DNA of 64,000 nt from Dendrophyllia cribrosa (lineage: Eukaryota > Cnidaria > Anthozoa > Scleractinia > Dendrophylliidae). A model generated the notes under the pieces. The model worked only from the letters and a program-made list of their open reading frames with translations. It was not told where the DNA came from and ran no database searches. Below, in pieces: positions 1-9,127 of this stretch (its first letter is position 1; every line of letters starts with the position of its first letter). The stretch lies in assembly GCA_024195265.1 (NCBI GenBank), contig JAJLRJ010000011.1:5190861-5254860 (forward strand). The letters are read 5' to 3'. Made by a program: the position numbers and the translations under genes.

Positions 1-101
1 ATCGGTAAAAAAAGTACTTGTTGAAAAGCGATCTTATGTCATGAAAAGCCTATAACTACAGTTGAACCTCCCGTAAACGATCACTGAAAATGCAAAGCCA
101 A

Positions 102-236
102 GGTGGTCGCTTACCGGAGGTGGTCGCTTAGGAGAGGTGGTCGCTTAGGAGAGGTGGTCGCTTAGGAGAGGTGGTCGCTTAGGAAAGGTGGTCGCTTAGG
201 AGAGGTGGCTGCTTAGGAGAGGTGGTCGCTTAATAG
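102..236. repeat. 17-bp minisatellite, about 8 copies
   Basis: Head-to-tail copies of a 17-bp unit (GGTGGTCGCTTAGGAGA) run without spacers, with a few substitutions. Isolated diverged units recur near 431-452, 500-535 and 582-610, so this may be the remnant of a larger repeat family. It creates a spurious open frame at 365-640. Confidence 0.85.
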
Positions 237-738
237 AGTTCAAACCGCAGGGGGTTTTAACTTTGAATCATGAACCTGTAGTAATTTCGATATAAATAGC
301 ACCTATCACACAAAATATTGAATCATATTGAAGTTTTGATGCAAGGGACAAAATTTTCGTATTCTTGGACTTGTACTGTAACGTCTGTCACACATTAGTC
401 AATTTGCCGGTCAGAAGTGGGATCGACATATGGACGAGTGGTCGCTTACCAGAGGTTAAAAACAATAGAAAAGTTCAAATCGCTAGCGTTGAAAGTGGTT
501 GCGGTCGCTTACGAGAGGTGGTCGCTTATGAGAGGTTTCGACTACAGTGTTTAGACTGGAAAATAATTGGTATTTTGGACGAATGGTCACTTAGAAGAGG
601 TGGTCCCTTATGGATGTTCGACTGTAAATGCAAGTTGTAATTGCCCACAGGTTAAGAATCTTCCACAGCTAAAACAGCTTCGTTCCACAAAATATTTCTC
701 TTTGTTTGCTGAAATTATCTTTGTTCACTTTTTGTTAG

Positions 739-905
739 CTTTAGATTGCCCTGATGACTGGGAGGAGTTTGGCAGCTCTTGCTACAAGGTGATGGATAAG
801 TTTGGATACTCACGTAAATTTACCTGGTTAAAAGCCCTACGTGTGTGTCTTGGGTTTGGAGGAAATCTCGTAAGCATAGCGAATGAAAAGGAAATGGATT
901 CAGAG
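739..905 (+). pseudogene. Truncated first exon of a C-type lectin domain
   Basis: An acceptor AG at 737-738 is followed by a frame reading a typical CTLD start: a DCP-DDW motif, SCY, then TW-x-x-A-x-x-x-C and GGNLVSI. It matches the intact exon at 18011-18210 in motif order and in splice phase (one base carried in). The lectin pattern stops around 895-905, and the same frame runs on into a viral nuclease at the left edge of element A. No donor site is seen where the paralogous exon has one. I read it as a host exon cut by element A or by a later deletion. It may have been an additional CTLD of the receptor kinase gene downstream, or belong to a neighbouring lectin gene. Confidence 0.7.
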
Positions 906-2351
906 ATCTCTGCCTTGACAGGATCGTCGCCGTTTGAATCACGGCACAGCTTGCTCTTAAAGAAAATTCAACCAACAAATATGCTCAACAATGCGGCCTG
1001 TGCTTGGGGCAATCTGTTCGAGCCGATTATACGCAAGTATTTTGAGCAAAAACATTCTGTTTCCGTTTTTGGCCACAGCATCTCTCTTAATCTTGCAAGA
1101 GATCATCCACTTTATCGAAAGGTCACTTGCAGCCCAGACGGATATTTTCTAGACAAAGATAACGGCTTAAGCTTGTTGGAGTTTAAATGTCCGTTCAAAC
1201 GGAAAATAGCCATGAACAGAATTCCTGGCTATTATAGCGATCAGATACAAACAGGGCTTGCTTTGAGTGGCGACATGGTCTCCAAAGGTTTGTTTGTTGA
1301 CGGTTATTTCAGATTGTGCTCTTTAAACCATCTTGAACCAAATCTGGCACACAACCAGTTTCTAAACGGAGGAAACAAGTTCAAAACGAAGGGCGACATA
1401 ACACTTGCGTGGGGAGTTTGTTATTTATTTAGCAAACGGACGATAACAAGAAATCAAAAGGCAATCATCGACGTCGGTTCCCTCAAATCAAAACAATTAT
1501 TTGAGAGAATTATGTCTTCCATTGCTGAGAAGGACATATGGTGTTGTTATGGGGTTGTAAGGATGTCGTTTAGAAAACAGGACGAAGATGAGGAGTTTTT
1601 GCGTTACACCCATATGCAAGAAGTGTTTTCAGCGGGTTCAGAAGGCCCTAAACCAGTGGCTGTGTTTGCCTGAAGCTCCTGGATATAACTGAGATTTGGG
1701 CGCCAAAGCAACCAAACTTTTTGAGCAATATTCAAACGTCAGTCGAGCGTTTTCATAACAGCTTGGCAAGCCTTCGAAAACGAAAAAAGATAACAGAACA
1801 CTCTGAAGAGAAAAGCATCAAACAAACCACCCATGTGAAAACTGTTCCAAACAATTTTGGTGATGACAGTGCAGTTGCGGAATCCTTCTTACTCTCAAAG
1901 TTGAACCAATTGGAGAAATATCATCCCAGTCTATATACCAACTGAGCCAATGGAGCAACTGGCTTTTGGTGAATCCCGTTGGGATTATTTGGCAGACATG
2001 ATCAAAGATTACATCCTTGAATTGGCTGAAAGAGAAGTCCAGCGTGACTTGGCTGCCAGGGTCCTTCATCAACGCAGGATGAAATCTGTATGCCGTGCAA
2101 TAAAAAATCATTATCACTGGCAACACGATTGCTATTTCCCTATATTCACTTCACAAACATGTGATGAATGTCAAGAATACTTCTCGTCAGAAGTGGACAT
2201 GGGTATGCACAGAGCTATTTGTCCTGGCATGTCACTTTCTAGATGCTTACAGCTGGAATTGCTGAATACGAGCATCGATAGTGATGAAGAGGAAGATTAT
2301 GATGGCCCAAGTGCTCACGAAAGTTTCTATGGCAGTGCTCACTCAACGTGA
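905..2351 (+). pseudogene. YqaJ / lambda-exonuclease-type viral nuclease, broken
   Basis: Residues encoded at about 905-1500 show the PD-(D/E)XK pattern of YqaJ/viral alkaline exonucleases: WGNLFEP (early Glu), SPDG, LLEFKCP and a later YSDQIQ. These enzymes are 5'-3' exonucleases used in recombination and processing of viral DNA. The frame closes at 1671-1673. Plausible continuations lie in other frames at about 1680-1945 and 1950-2351, the last with a Cys/His cluster (CDECQ, then H and C). So the gene has at least two frame breaks, or 1950-2351 is a separate small gene. Its stop at 2349-2351 overlaps the convergent VLTF3-like stop by 13 bp, which places it inside element A. Its N-terminus is fused in frame to the CTLD exon. 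Confidence 0.65.
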
Positions 2352-3070
2352 CCCATCTTTTCAAGCATGATCTTCCAGCTTTGTTCGTACTTCCACATTG
2401 ATTTTTCTGGGACTTGCAGCAAGAAGTAATTGACAAGCCGATGTGGCCCTTTTATCGCATCCAAGATTTTGTGGGCCACAAAGGGCATGGAGATTCTTTT
2501 CGGCAGATATTCTTCGATGAATTTGAATGTCTCATTTGCATGATGTATTTCATCATTGGACAAGCAGACGTGGTGTTCACAAATTTTCAGATGTTTGTTG
2601 AGATAGCTTTTGAAGTTGTAGTGTTTGACGGTCATTCTTTTTTTGGTAATTGTGTAATCGCCACCATAGAGCCCGTTATAATCGAAGGTCACACCATCCA
2701 GAGGCTCTAAGAGCCCGCAGTCCTCACAGCAAAGTTCTGATGAAAACATCCTGAGGTTTAATTTGCCTTTGCAGTTTTGGCAAAATTTTGTCCTTTCATT
2801 CACAAGGGTGAAAGGTGAGTGTTGGGGGCATTGTTTCTCGGGAGAAAGATACTCCTTGATGATATGAAGGCGTTCTGACAGGTTTGAACGCCGTATTTCT
2901 TTGGTGTAGCTTTCGAGTGAGCGCAGGAGGATAAATTTGTATTCTTTATCAAGCTCATCGAGTTTGGCTTTGTATTCGCCTTTAGTGTCCAAGGATCGAA
3001 CATCAGCCAGTTGATTAGCGAACTTCTCCATGGTTGTACACAGCCGGGTTATGTATTCAATTGGGCGCAA
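2339..3070 (-). CDS. VLTF3-like viral late transcription factor
   Basis: The N-terminal part is helical. A zinc-ribbon-like region follows (CPQH, CQNC, CCEDC pairs, residues about 80-120). The C-terminal half has the pattern of the poxvirus/NCLDV late transcription factor 3 domain: Y-x-F-KSYLNKHL, a conserved PFVAHKILDAI segment and YEQSW near the end. The product probably drives late transcription of capsid genes. Element B has a counterpart at 42397-43104. The first codon of the open frame is TTG. The first ATG is at 3031, so the start is uncertain and a 5' lesion is possible. It lies directly after, and may share a transcript with, the membrane protein gene at 3110-3793. Confidence 0.65.
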   Translation of the reverse strand: MRPIEYITRLCTTMEKFANQLADVRSLDTKGEYKAKLDELDKEYKFILLRSLESYTKEIRRSNLSERLHIIKEYLSPEKQCPQHSPFTLVNERTKFCQNCKGKLNLRMFSSELCCEDCGLLEPLDGVTFDYNGLYGGDYTITKKRMTVKHYNFKSYLNKHLKICEHHVCLSNDEIHHANETFKFIEEYLPKRISMPFVAHKILDAIKGPHRLVNYFLLQVPEKSMWKYEQSWKIMLEKMGHVE

Positions 3071-3109
3071 ATGATTTATCCTTACAAATGTAGAGATTAA
3101 AACCCGAGT

Positions 3110-3793
3110 TTAATCTCTCAAATCGGATTTGGAGGCTGCGGCGAGAAGTATCTTTTTTTGCAACTCTTCTTTGACTTCCTTGCGAAGTTCCTTTTTGAGT
3201 TTCTCGAGGTCTGGCGCTTGTGGTTGAGTGCCAACGTTTTTTTTAGCCTTAACACCATCCCTGATTGCAGCTTTGAGTTCGTGATATTTTTCCACCTCAC
3301 GAGTAATTATGGTGAATTCTGTATCACTGATCCTCTTGTCTTCCAGAGCCTTTGAGACCAGTTCATTGACAGAGTTGCGTTTAGCCAGGGCCAGTGTGTA
3401 GATATTCTCGTGTTTGGCCACTTTACGCTCTAATCGCTTGTTGGCAGCTGTAAAGCCAACAGAGAACAGCCCGCAGGAGGTCGCGATGCCGGCAAGTGCT
3501 GGACTTGCAATAATTCCGAACCCAGTCAATGCAGTGGCAAGGGCCCCTGATGACAGTCCAACAGAAAGCGACCCAAGGCCAACCGCCGAGTAATGAACCA
3601 ATGATTGGGTTCGTTTATATTTTTTTGCGACCTTACGGTAATGCTCGACTTCGTCAGACAGCTCTTTAAGCAAGTCAGAGATCTTTTTGAGCCGGAAGTC
3701 TTCTGCATTGATTTGAGTGATCTCACGCATAGGATATAGCTGTTGTGTATGGCTGTATTCGGGGGCCGATGGTAGCACATTGGCAGAACTCAT
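3110..3793 (-). CDS. Hairpin membrane protein with coiled-coil tail
   Basis: 227 residues. Two adjacent hydrophobic segments rich in Gly, Ala and Ser (about residues 70-115) form a predicted membrane hairpin, followed by Lys/Glu-rich helices with coiled-coil character to the C-terminus. Element B has a protein with the same plan at 41819-42301 (two hydrophobic helices, then charged helices), so this is a conserved Polinton gene of unknown function. A virion-membrane or membrane-remodelling role is possible, but that is inference. The ATG at 3793 follows a TATATATATATA tract at 3802-3813 on the coding strand, matching the promoter motif of the element's other genes. Confidence 0.6.
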   Translation of the reverse strand: MSSANVLPSAPEYSHTQQLYPMREITQINAEDFRLKKISDLLKELSDEVEHYRKVAKKYKRTQSLVHYSAVGLGSLSVGLSSGALATALTGFGIIASPALAGIATSCGLFSVGFTAANKRLERKVAKHENIYTLALAKRNSVNELVSKALEDKRISDTEFTIITREVEKYHELKAAIRDGVKAKKNVGTQPQAPDLEKLKKELRKEVKEELQKKILLAAASKSDLRD

Positions 3794-3801
3794 GGCATGG
3801 G

Positions 3802-3813
3802 GTATATATATAT
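3802..3813 (-). promoter_or_regulatory. TATATA motif before the hairpin membrane gene
   Basis: Alternating AT tract 8 nt upstream of the ATG at 3793; same position class as the motifs before the other element A genes. Confidence 0.55.
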
Positions 3814-3821
3814 ATGATTTT

Positions 3822-4493
3822 TTAATTTAACTCAACTGCAAATTCCAATGGCGCGCCATTGAAGTTGAAGAGGTTATTGTTCTCATCCCTAACTGACAGT
3901 GTGATAGAGTTAACATAATCACTAGACGAGACGTCACGCAAGATGTTCTGTTGTGTTGTCTCGTAAAACACCTTTTCAAAAGCTTTCCCACGAATATCAA
4001 ACCGAGCCAAAACTGTCGAAGGCTTGCCATTGAGTAAGTTCAGTTCTTTATCAACCAGATCACAGTGGATGAAGTAAGTGCTTGGTGCCCTTAAACGCTT
4101 GACGAAGGTTATTAGCATCAATACAGGTCTTATGCCAAGCAATTCTGCCAGATTGTTACTAAACGTCACACTGCTGCTGTTATTCTGAATGACCATGATC
4201 CCGTATGGCCTGTTTGTTTCAATTGTTAGATTTAAACTTCTGTCAAAGTCTTTTAGGCTTTCAAAGTCTTTTGTTAAACTCTCAATAGTGTGATGTCCTG
4301 GAAGTAAGGTCGCCTCACGCGATGAACCATTAGGGGGAGGGTTTGTTGGTGAAATCTTTGCTTCTTCTTTCAAATTATGCCACGAGTTGAAAATTGAGCA
4401 AGAGACAAGACGGATGTATCTCGGTTTCGGGAGCGGATGATCAAAGTACACAGTGTGAGGGTTCGAAGTCGTGACAAATGTCAACACAACCAT
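3822..4493 (-). CDS. Penton-type minor capsid protein (single jelly-roll)
   Basis: About 223 residues from the ATG at 4493. The C-terminal strands (FIHCDLVD, then NSITLSVRDENN, then NF-NGAPLEFAVEL) follow the pattern of Polinton/adintovirus pentons and resemble the C-terminus of the element B penton at 36744-37490 (IHCDLIND, IRIYITD, LVNLNG). The role is to occupy the fivefold vertices of the icosahedral shell. The open frame extends to 4520, but a TATATATA motif at 4505-4512 on the coding strand lies between 4520 and the ATG at 4493, so 4493 is preferred. The gene is divergent from 4545-6371, with about 50 bp between starts. The N-terminus remains somewhat hydrophobic, which is odd for a penton. 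Confidence 0.6.
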   Translation of the reverse strand: MVVLTFVTTSNPHTVYFDHPLPKPRYIRLVSCSIFNSWHNLKEEAKISPTNPPPNGSSREATLLPGHHTIESLTKDFESLKDFDRSLNLTIETNRPYGIMVIQNNSSSVTFSNNLAELLGIRPVLMLITFVKRLRAPSTYFIHCDLVDKELNLLNGKPSTVLARFDIRGKAFEKVFYETTQQNILRDVSSSDYVNSITLSVRDENNNLFNFNGAPLEFAVELN

Positions 4494-4504
4494 GACAGAT
4501 GTGA

Positions 4505-4512
4505 GTATATAT
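4505..4512 (-). promoter_or_regulatory. TATATA motif that decides the penton start
   Basis: The motif lies inside the longest open frame but 12 nt upstream of the ATG at 4493. This favours the shorter product. Confidence 0.5.
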
Positions 4513-4533
4513 AAGAACATTGTAAAATATAAA

Positions 4534-4540
4534 TATATAC
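4534..4540 (+). promoter_or_regulatory. TATATAC motif before the 608-aa gene
   Basis: Ends 4 nt before the ATG at 4545. It is the + strand half of a divergent promoter pair with the penton gene. Confidence 0.55.
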
Positions 4541-4544
4541 AATC

Positions 4545-6371
4545 ATGTTTGGCAGACGACCTGGTGGATTTAATCCTAATTCAAATCTTGGTATAAACAT
4601 CGGCGGCCACAATTACGGACCCCCACCTCCTTTTTATTCGCCTCCAAATGCCTATACTCATGTCGCGCCAAAGCCACCACCCCCTAATCCTGAAATTGCT
4701 TGGATTAATTCGCCGGAGGCTAACAAGCTCTACGCCGCAGCCAAGGCCAAGGCAATTTCAGACTTCAAAAGGCGTTTCCCTCGTGCCGATATGTCTCACT
4801 TTGAAGTTCAAGTAGATTTTGGTGACGACCACAAAACCGCCACGGGGGAAGTGCTTTACAAAGAGGGCCCTGGTTCATGGGCTAACGTTGCAATAATTCC
4901 CCACAAAGATTGGACTGGCGCCGAAAGAGATGCTCTTGGCCTCCATTATGACGATGGTTTCCCTTATCAGTTATCGCTGGGGCAACCAGAAAAGTCAATC
5001 CCGGCCATTGCTTTCTCCACCACAATAGACAAAGACATGATGATTGGCGCAATCTTGAACGATAAAGAGCAAAAGATTTACGTCACTCCAACTGAGTATT
5101 TCACAACGAAATACAGAAACATATTCAGGGACACACAGATATCCTTCACAACCGCGAAATACGGCCGAAAGTGGATGGGTGGTCCTCATATGAGCTTTTG
5201 GCCACAACAACTCTCCTTCGCCCTGTGGTGTGCAACAACCGGCTGTGGAATCTCGCGTGACATTCTCTTCGATAAGAACTCAAGTCTATCCCTAACCCCA
5301 CAGCTCCGGTCGTTTTACCGGTTTCACGTTTATTTCACAACAAGGCGAATACTCTACCAGATGGGTGGGGAACAAAGCGTGAGTGCTTTGCCAGACGACC
5401 CCCCATTTAACCAGAAAGACAACAAGTACAACATCGATGCGTACAAGAAGCTTTGCATCGAGTTCGGTATCGACCCCAGTTCTGACTTCCGTTACACATA
5501 CGGCAAGAACCACGGTCTAGGGAATGTCTACATTTGGGTTTATGGAGATGGTCCAACATCTACTGATTACACTTATCCAGACTCTGATTTAGCTCTGTTC
5601 GATGATGAGCGCGTCACTGACAGAAAAGACTCCAATTATAAAGCCAATGGTATATCTTACGTCCGCAACGATCAAGGGGCGGACACCCAGTTCGAGCACT
5701 TTGTGCCAAATTACACACAGGGGCTAACACAGCCAGGGCTCGCGCGTATGAACCAATCAATCGAGGCCTTTGTGTACTGCATTCTTGGTTCACAGGCCAA
5801 AACCCGCAGCAGCATCATTGGAAAAGGAGGCCGGGCGTTCGAAACGCAGAGAGTCTTCCTCACCCATCTAGAGGAGGCCATAATCCTGAACGACATCGCA
5901 ACAAGCGTACAGCGATACCAGCTTGCCATCCAAGCAACGAAAGTGCGCCTAGACTTTGCGACAGCACCCGGAAGCTGGCTCATGCCATCGCGCATGATTA
6001 TCAACACAGAGAGTGTGATCGGGTATAACAACAATCTACAGGAGGCAACGCAAGGGATGAAGCTGGGGGTGAACAGTGGTGTTAATCTGGGCACAAAAAA
6101 AGCCTCCCTTCGCCACATGGACGGTGGACCAACAAAGATTAATCCACCAAACAGTCACCCATCAAACCCGATACATCTCCAGGCCACACAGGCACAGGGC
6201 ATCGCCCACAAACCAACACCACAACCAACCCCCACACCACAACCCACACCACAACCAACACCAACCCCCGCACCAACACCCGAACCACAGCCCGACCCGC
6301 ATCACGTCTCCAAGACAGTCGTTGGTGTGGGTGCGATTGCTTTGGCAGGGCTTTTCGTTTGGTTAAGATAA
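4545..6371 (+). CDS. Unrecognised large protein with Pro/Thr stalk and C-terminal membrane anchor
   Basis: 608 residues. The N-terminus is Gly/Pro/Asn-rich with a PPPP run and a second one near residue 45. The central ~400 residues look globular and have no motif I recognise. Residues about 550-590 are a PT/PQ repeat stalk. The last ~20 residues are a hydrophobic helix ending LFVWLR, a typical tail anchor. The layout (globular domain, extended stalk, membrane anchor) fits a virion surface or inner-membrane protein, but this is inference. It is flanked by penton and coiled-coil genes, which supports a structural role. The start is set by the TATATAC motif at 4534-4540. Confidence 0.6.
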   Translation: MFGRRPGGFNPNSNLGINIGGHNYGPPPPFYSPPNAYTHVAPKPPPPNPEIAWINSPEANKLYAAAKAKAISDFKRRFPRADMSHFEVQVDFGDDHKTATGEVLYKEGPGSWANVAIIPHKDWTGAERDALGLHYDDGFPYQLSLGQPEKSIPAIAFSTTIDKDMMIGAILNDKEQKIYVTPTEYFTTKYRNIFRDTQISFTTAKYGRKWMGGPHMSFWPQQLSFALWCATTGCGISRDILFDKNSSLSLTPQLRSFYRFHVYFTTRRILYQMGGEQSVSALPDDPPFNQKDNKYNIDAYKKLCIEFGIDPSSDFRYTYGKNHGLGNVYIWVYGDGPTSTDYTYPDSDLALFDDERVTDRKDSNYKANGISYVRNDQGADTQFEHFVPNYTQGLTQPGLARMNQSIEAFVYCILGSQAKTRSSIIGKGGRAFETQRVFLTHLEEAIILNDIATSVQRYQLAIQATKVRLDFATAPGSWLMPSRMIINTESVIGYNNNLQEATQGMKLGVNSGVNLGTKKASLRHMDGGPTKINPPNSHPSNPIHLQATQAQGIAHKPTPQPTPTPQPTPQPTPTPAPTPEPQPDPHHVSKTVVGVGAIALAGLFVWLR

Positions 6372-6375
6372 GTGT

Positions 6376-7830
6376 TCAAGACTTCGCACGCTTGGTGATC
6401 CTTTCAACAAGGAAGGCCACCACGGCAAGGATGAGCAGCCAGGCGTGTTCACCAAGAAAGGAGATGACCGACCCAGCCGCTTTGAAGATGAAGCTCACAA
6501 TTGAGCCAATGAGGCCAGGCAAGGCGCTGGCTGCCTTTTTGCCAAGCTCTTTAAGCCCATTTCCAATAGCCTTGGTGGCCTTTGCCAGGCCGTTCAAGGT
6601 GGCGAGTACAACAGCGCTGATGGTGATGCCAGCTGCCAGAACAATCGCTTGCAGGGTCCATCCGTATTTCTTGAATATTTCTCTGACCCTCTCTCTCAAA
6701 GACAGGGCTTGTTCCCTTTTTTGAACCTGTGTTCTGAGCCTTGCCAGCTTTTCTTCTTGTTCAGCAACCCGGTCTTCTGCGGCTGCTCTGTCAGAGGGAG
6801 ACGTGTTCTCATCCTCTATGACGCGCTTGTCCTCCTCGTTCTGTCGTTCAAGCTCGGCTTCTCTTTCGTTTAACTCATCAAGGGGTTTAGTTGAGTTTAG
6901 CCTCGCTTCAACTTCATTTCTTTCCTTCTCTTTGGCAGAAAGGCGTGTTCTGAGTTTGTCAACCTTTGCCTGTTCTTGGTCTCGTTGTTTTTGTATTTTT
7001 TGAAGGGCCCCTAATTCTTTTTTCTGGTTTTCAAGATCTCGTTGAAGATTCTTTTTTACCAGTTTTAGGCGGTCTTTCTCGGCTTGATTTTCAACACTTG
7101 AACCGTGTTCATCCTCCAGATTGTCAATCCTCGCTTGAGTTTGCCCAATTCTGTCTCTGAGGTTTTGCACCTCATTTGCTGCTCGTTGTTGTTCCACAGC
7201 CGCCGTTTCATTCTCTTTCAGTTGTTTTTCTGCCTCCTTCAATCTTTGTCTTTCTTCCCTTATTAATGCATTCTCTTCAGAGACAAGCTCTTCAGCGCTT
7301 GGGCCAAGGGATGTTTTGAACTTGTCTGTGAACGATTTAAGAAAGCTCCCATCTTGCTTGAAAATGAGAGTTTCCCCGCCTTTTGGTCCAAAGGAAACTA
7401 TTCTGTCAGAATTTCCTGGTTTTTTACCGAAACCAATTGGGCCTAATTTCGGGAAGTTTACTTTTGGAAAGCGCCTTTTAATCCAGTCCATGGCTCCATC
7501 AATATCTTTGGCTTTTTCAATTCCGTCTTTGATGTCCCCAAGAAGAGGGGCGGTTGGAGGATCACCTGGCAGCCCACTTTCTTCGTCAGGCATTGTATGC
7601 ATTTCATGTTGTTCACCGCCATGGTATGGGGTGGATGTAACGCCTGGTTTAAAGGGTTGCGTGGTGTCGGGCCCGGTGTCTTGGGTCCATCGACGTTGTT
7701 CTTCTTCTGTCATTTTATTCCACCTGACTTCAAACTCGTCATCGTCATCGTCATCGCCGCCATCCTCTGTGCCTGGGGGGCGACTGGTTTCATCAGTTGT
7801 CTCAGGTATATCAATTCCGCCTTCAGCCAT
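6376..7830 (-). CDS. Long coiled-coil protein with C-terminal hydrophobic helices
   Basis: 484 residues. An acidic, low-complexity N-terminus includes a run of Asp residues. A long coiled coil rich in Glu, Lys, Gln and Arg follows (about residues 180-385). The C-terminal ~95 residues hold two or three hydrophobic, Gly/Ala-rich helices and end with a basic tail. No enzymatic motif is seen. Its place between the two largest virion-type genes suggests a structural or membrane-associated role. The 3' end is convergent with 4545-6371, with only 4 bp between stops. A TATATA motif lies immediately upstream of the ATG at 7830. Confidence 0.6.
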   Translation of the reverse strand: MAEGGIDIPETTDETSRPPGTEDGGDDDDDDEFEVRWNKMTEEEQRRWTQDTGPDTTQPFKPGVTSTPYHGGEQHEMHTMPDEESGLPGDPPTAPLLGDIKDGIEKAKDIDGAMDWIKRRFPKVNFPKLGPIGFGKKPGNSDRIVSFGPKGGETLIFKQDGSFLKSFTDKFKTSLGPSAEELVSEENALIREERQRLKEAEKQLKENETAAVEQQRAANEVQNLRDRIGQTQARIDNLEDEHGSSVENQAEKDRLKLVKKNLQRDLENQKKELGALQKIQKQRDQEQAKVDKLRTRLSAKEKERNEVEARLNSTKPLDELNEREAELERQNEEDKRVIEDENTSPSDRAAAEDRVAEQEEKLARLRTQVQKREQALSLRERVREIFKKYGWTLQAIVLAAGITISAVVLATLNGLAKATKAIGNGLKELGKKAASALPGLIGSIVSFIFKAAGSVISFLGEHAWLLILAVVAFLVERITKRAKS

Positions 7831-7833
7831 GAT

Positions 7834-7841
7834 GATATATA
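7834..7841 (-). promoter_or_regulatory. TATATA motif before the coiled-coil gene
   Basis: Lies 3 nt upstream of the ATG at 7830, paired divergently with the motif of the MCP-like gene. Confidence 0.5.
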
Positions 7842-7864
7842 AATATAAATTTTAAAAACACAAA

Positions 7865-7872
7865 TATATACC
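7865..7872 (+). promoter_or_regulatory. TATATACC motif before the MCP-like gene
   Basis: Ends 1 nt before the ATG at 7874. At this distance it cannot act as an ordinary TATA box 25-30 nt upstream of transcription start. Confidence 0.55.
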
Positions 7873-7873
7873 A

Positions 7874-9103
7874 ATGGCTGTGCAACCGAATCTACTTCCA
7901 TCTCACAGTGAAAAGACACTGGGCGCCATGAAAGCAGAGCGAACCGTCAAGCGCATCACATTCAACCCCTCTGAGGCCAACCCCGGCGAGACACTGTACG
8001 TCTCGGTGCCTAAGCTGGGCGAGCACGATGTTATTGTGTCCGGCTCGCTGGCCCTGGTGTTCAACATCAGCCTAGCCGGGGGCCATGCAAACAACTTTCT
8101 CGTACAAAATGTTTCTCGGGCCTTGGTTGACAGATTCGTTGTAAAGTTTGCAGCCACCACTGACCAGGACACGGTGGGGTACGACATCTACAAGATCTTC
8201 GAAGACTTATTAAAATCGATCGACGAGCGGGAAAATATGCTTATGGAGGGCATCCAGAGTGTGGATTTGTGCAAGATCCGCTCTGGTGCTGGCGACAAGA
8301 AGAGCTCAGGCGTGGATGCAGAGAATAAGTTAGAGACAATATACAAGAATAAGTATCGCATCAAGCTGGATCACCAAATCTTAACTGATCACGGTGTTAT
8401 ATATCCTCAAGCACTGTGTAACGATCTGGTCTTCGAACTAACCTTCGCCCCCGCAAACCAAGTTGTCCGAGGCTCAGACACAAGCAAGCTCGTGTACAAG
8501 TTGGAAAACATCCAGCTGGAGTATGAGACGATCAGAAGTAAGGAGCTGGCCGACGAGGCAACAAGCACTTACACCAGTGGCAAGGGGTTCGTCTATGACC
8601 TTGTAATGCGAGATCGGGTGCATCCCTTCTCAAAAAGTGGTGACACTCGGCTGAATCTTCGGGTTAACCCACAGCGCCGGTCTCTCAAGGGCATCCTCTT
8701 GCTGTTCATCAACCCCTACACGGCCGGTGTCAGGGACTCTGAGAACTATTTCAACCCCGACATCACCAAAGTGAAGGTCACAGTCAACGGTGTTCCAAAC
8801 AGGCTTTACAACGTGTGGAGAGAGATAACCCGGCATTTTACCCCGCACACGCGCGGCAGGCCTAACATGAACTTGACTAAATATCTCACAGGCAACAAGT
8901 TTGGTCTCTGGATTGACCTGCGGTCCATGGGGGACACATCCCTGCACGGCAGCGGACAACGGCTCGTCAACACACAAGATGGCGTGCAACTAGAGATCGA
9001 ACGAAACGGAACAGGCTCGGGAAACGCACTCTGCCACATCTTCACCCTCTCAGGCTCACAGATGAACATCATGGGCAGGCAGCTGGAATCTGTACAGTAC
9101 TAA
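7874..9103 (+). CDS. Putative major capsid protein (double jelly-roll type)
   Basis: 409 residues, close in size to the 428-residue element B capsid protein. It is rich in predicted beta strands in two halves: the first ends near LVYKLENIQLEYETI, the second begins near SLKGILLLF. Both are typical of double jelly-roll hexons. The immediate downstream genes are the packaging ATPase and small virion-type proteins, the usual context of an MCP. Sequence similarity to the element B MCP is not obvious by eye, so this would be a distinct lineage. From memory, proteins of this type are common as uncharacterised entries in cnidarian genomes. Function is inferred from context and strand pattern. Confidence 0.55.
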   Translation: MAVQPNLLPSHSEKTLGAMKAERTVKRITFNPSEANPGETLYVSVPKLGEHDVIVSGSLALVFNISLAGGHANNFLVQNVSRALVDRFVVKFAATTDQDTVGYDIYKIFEDLLKSIDERENMLMEGIQSVDLCKIRSGAGDKKSSGVDAENKLETIYKNKYRIKLDHQILTDHGVIYPQALCNDLVFELTFAPANQVVRGSDTSKLVYKLENIQLEYETIRSKELADEATSTYTSGKGFVYDLVMRDRVHPFSKSGDTRLNLRVNPQRRSLKGILLLFINPYTAGVRDSENYFNPDITKVKVTVNGVPNRLYNVWREITRHFTPHTRGRPNMNLTKYLTGNKFGLWIDLRSMGDTSLHGSGQRLVNTQDGVQLEIERNGTGSGNALCHIFTLSGSQMNIMGRQLESVQY

Positions 9104-9114
9104 GTAAACGCAAC

Positions 9115-9122
9115 ACATATAT
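9115..9122 (+). promoter_or_regulatory. ATATATA motif before the ATPase region
   Basis: Ends 5 nt before the ATG at 9128. It precedes the small upstream ORF rather than the ATPase ATG at 9270. Confidence 0.5.
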
Positions 9123-9127
9123 AAACC

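Noticed and set aside
102..236. CRISPR-like array
   Set aside because: The repeats are head to tail with no unique spacers in eukaryotic DNA; it is a minisatellite.
365..640. 91-codon open frame
   Set aside because: Starts with TTG, lies over minisatellite-derived units and has no recognisable protein features.
3070..3109. Promoter motif for the element A VLTF3-like gene
   Set aside because: No TATATA-type motif is present in the 40-bp gap; co-transcription with the upstream gene is more plausible.
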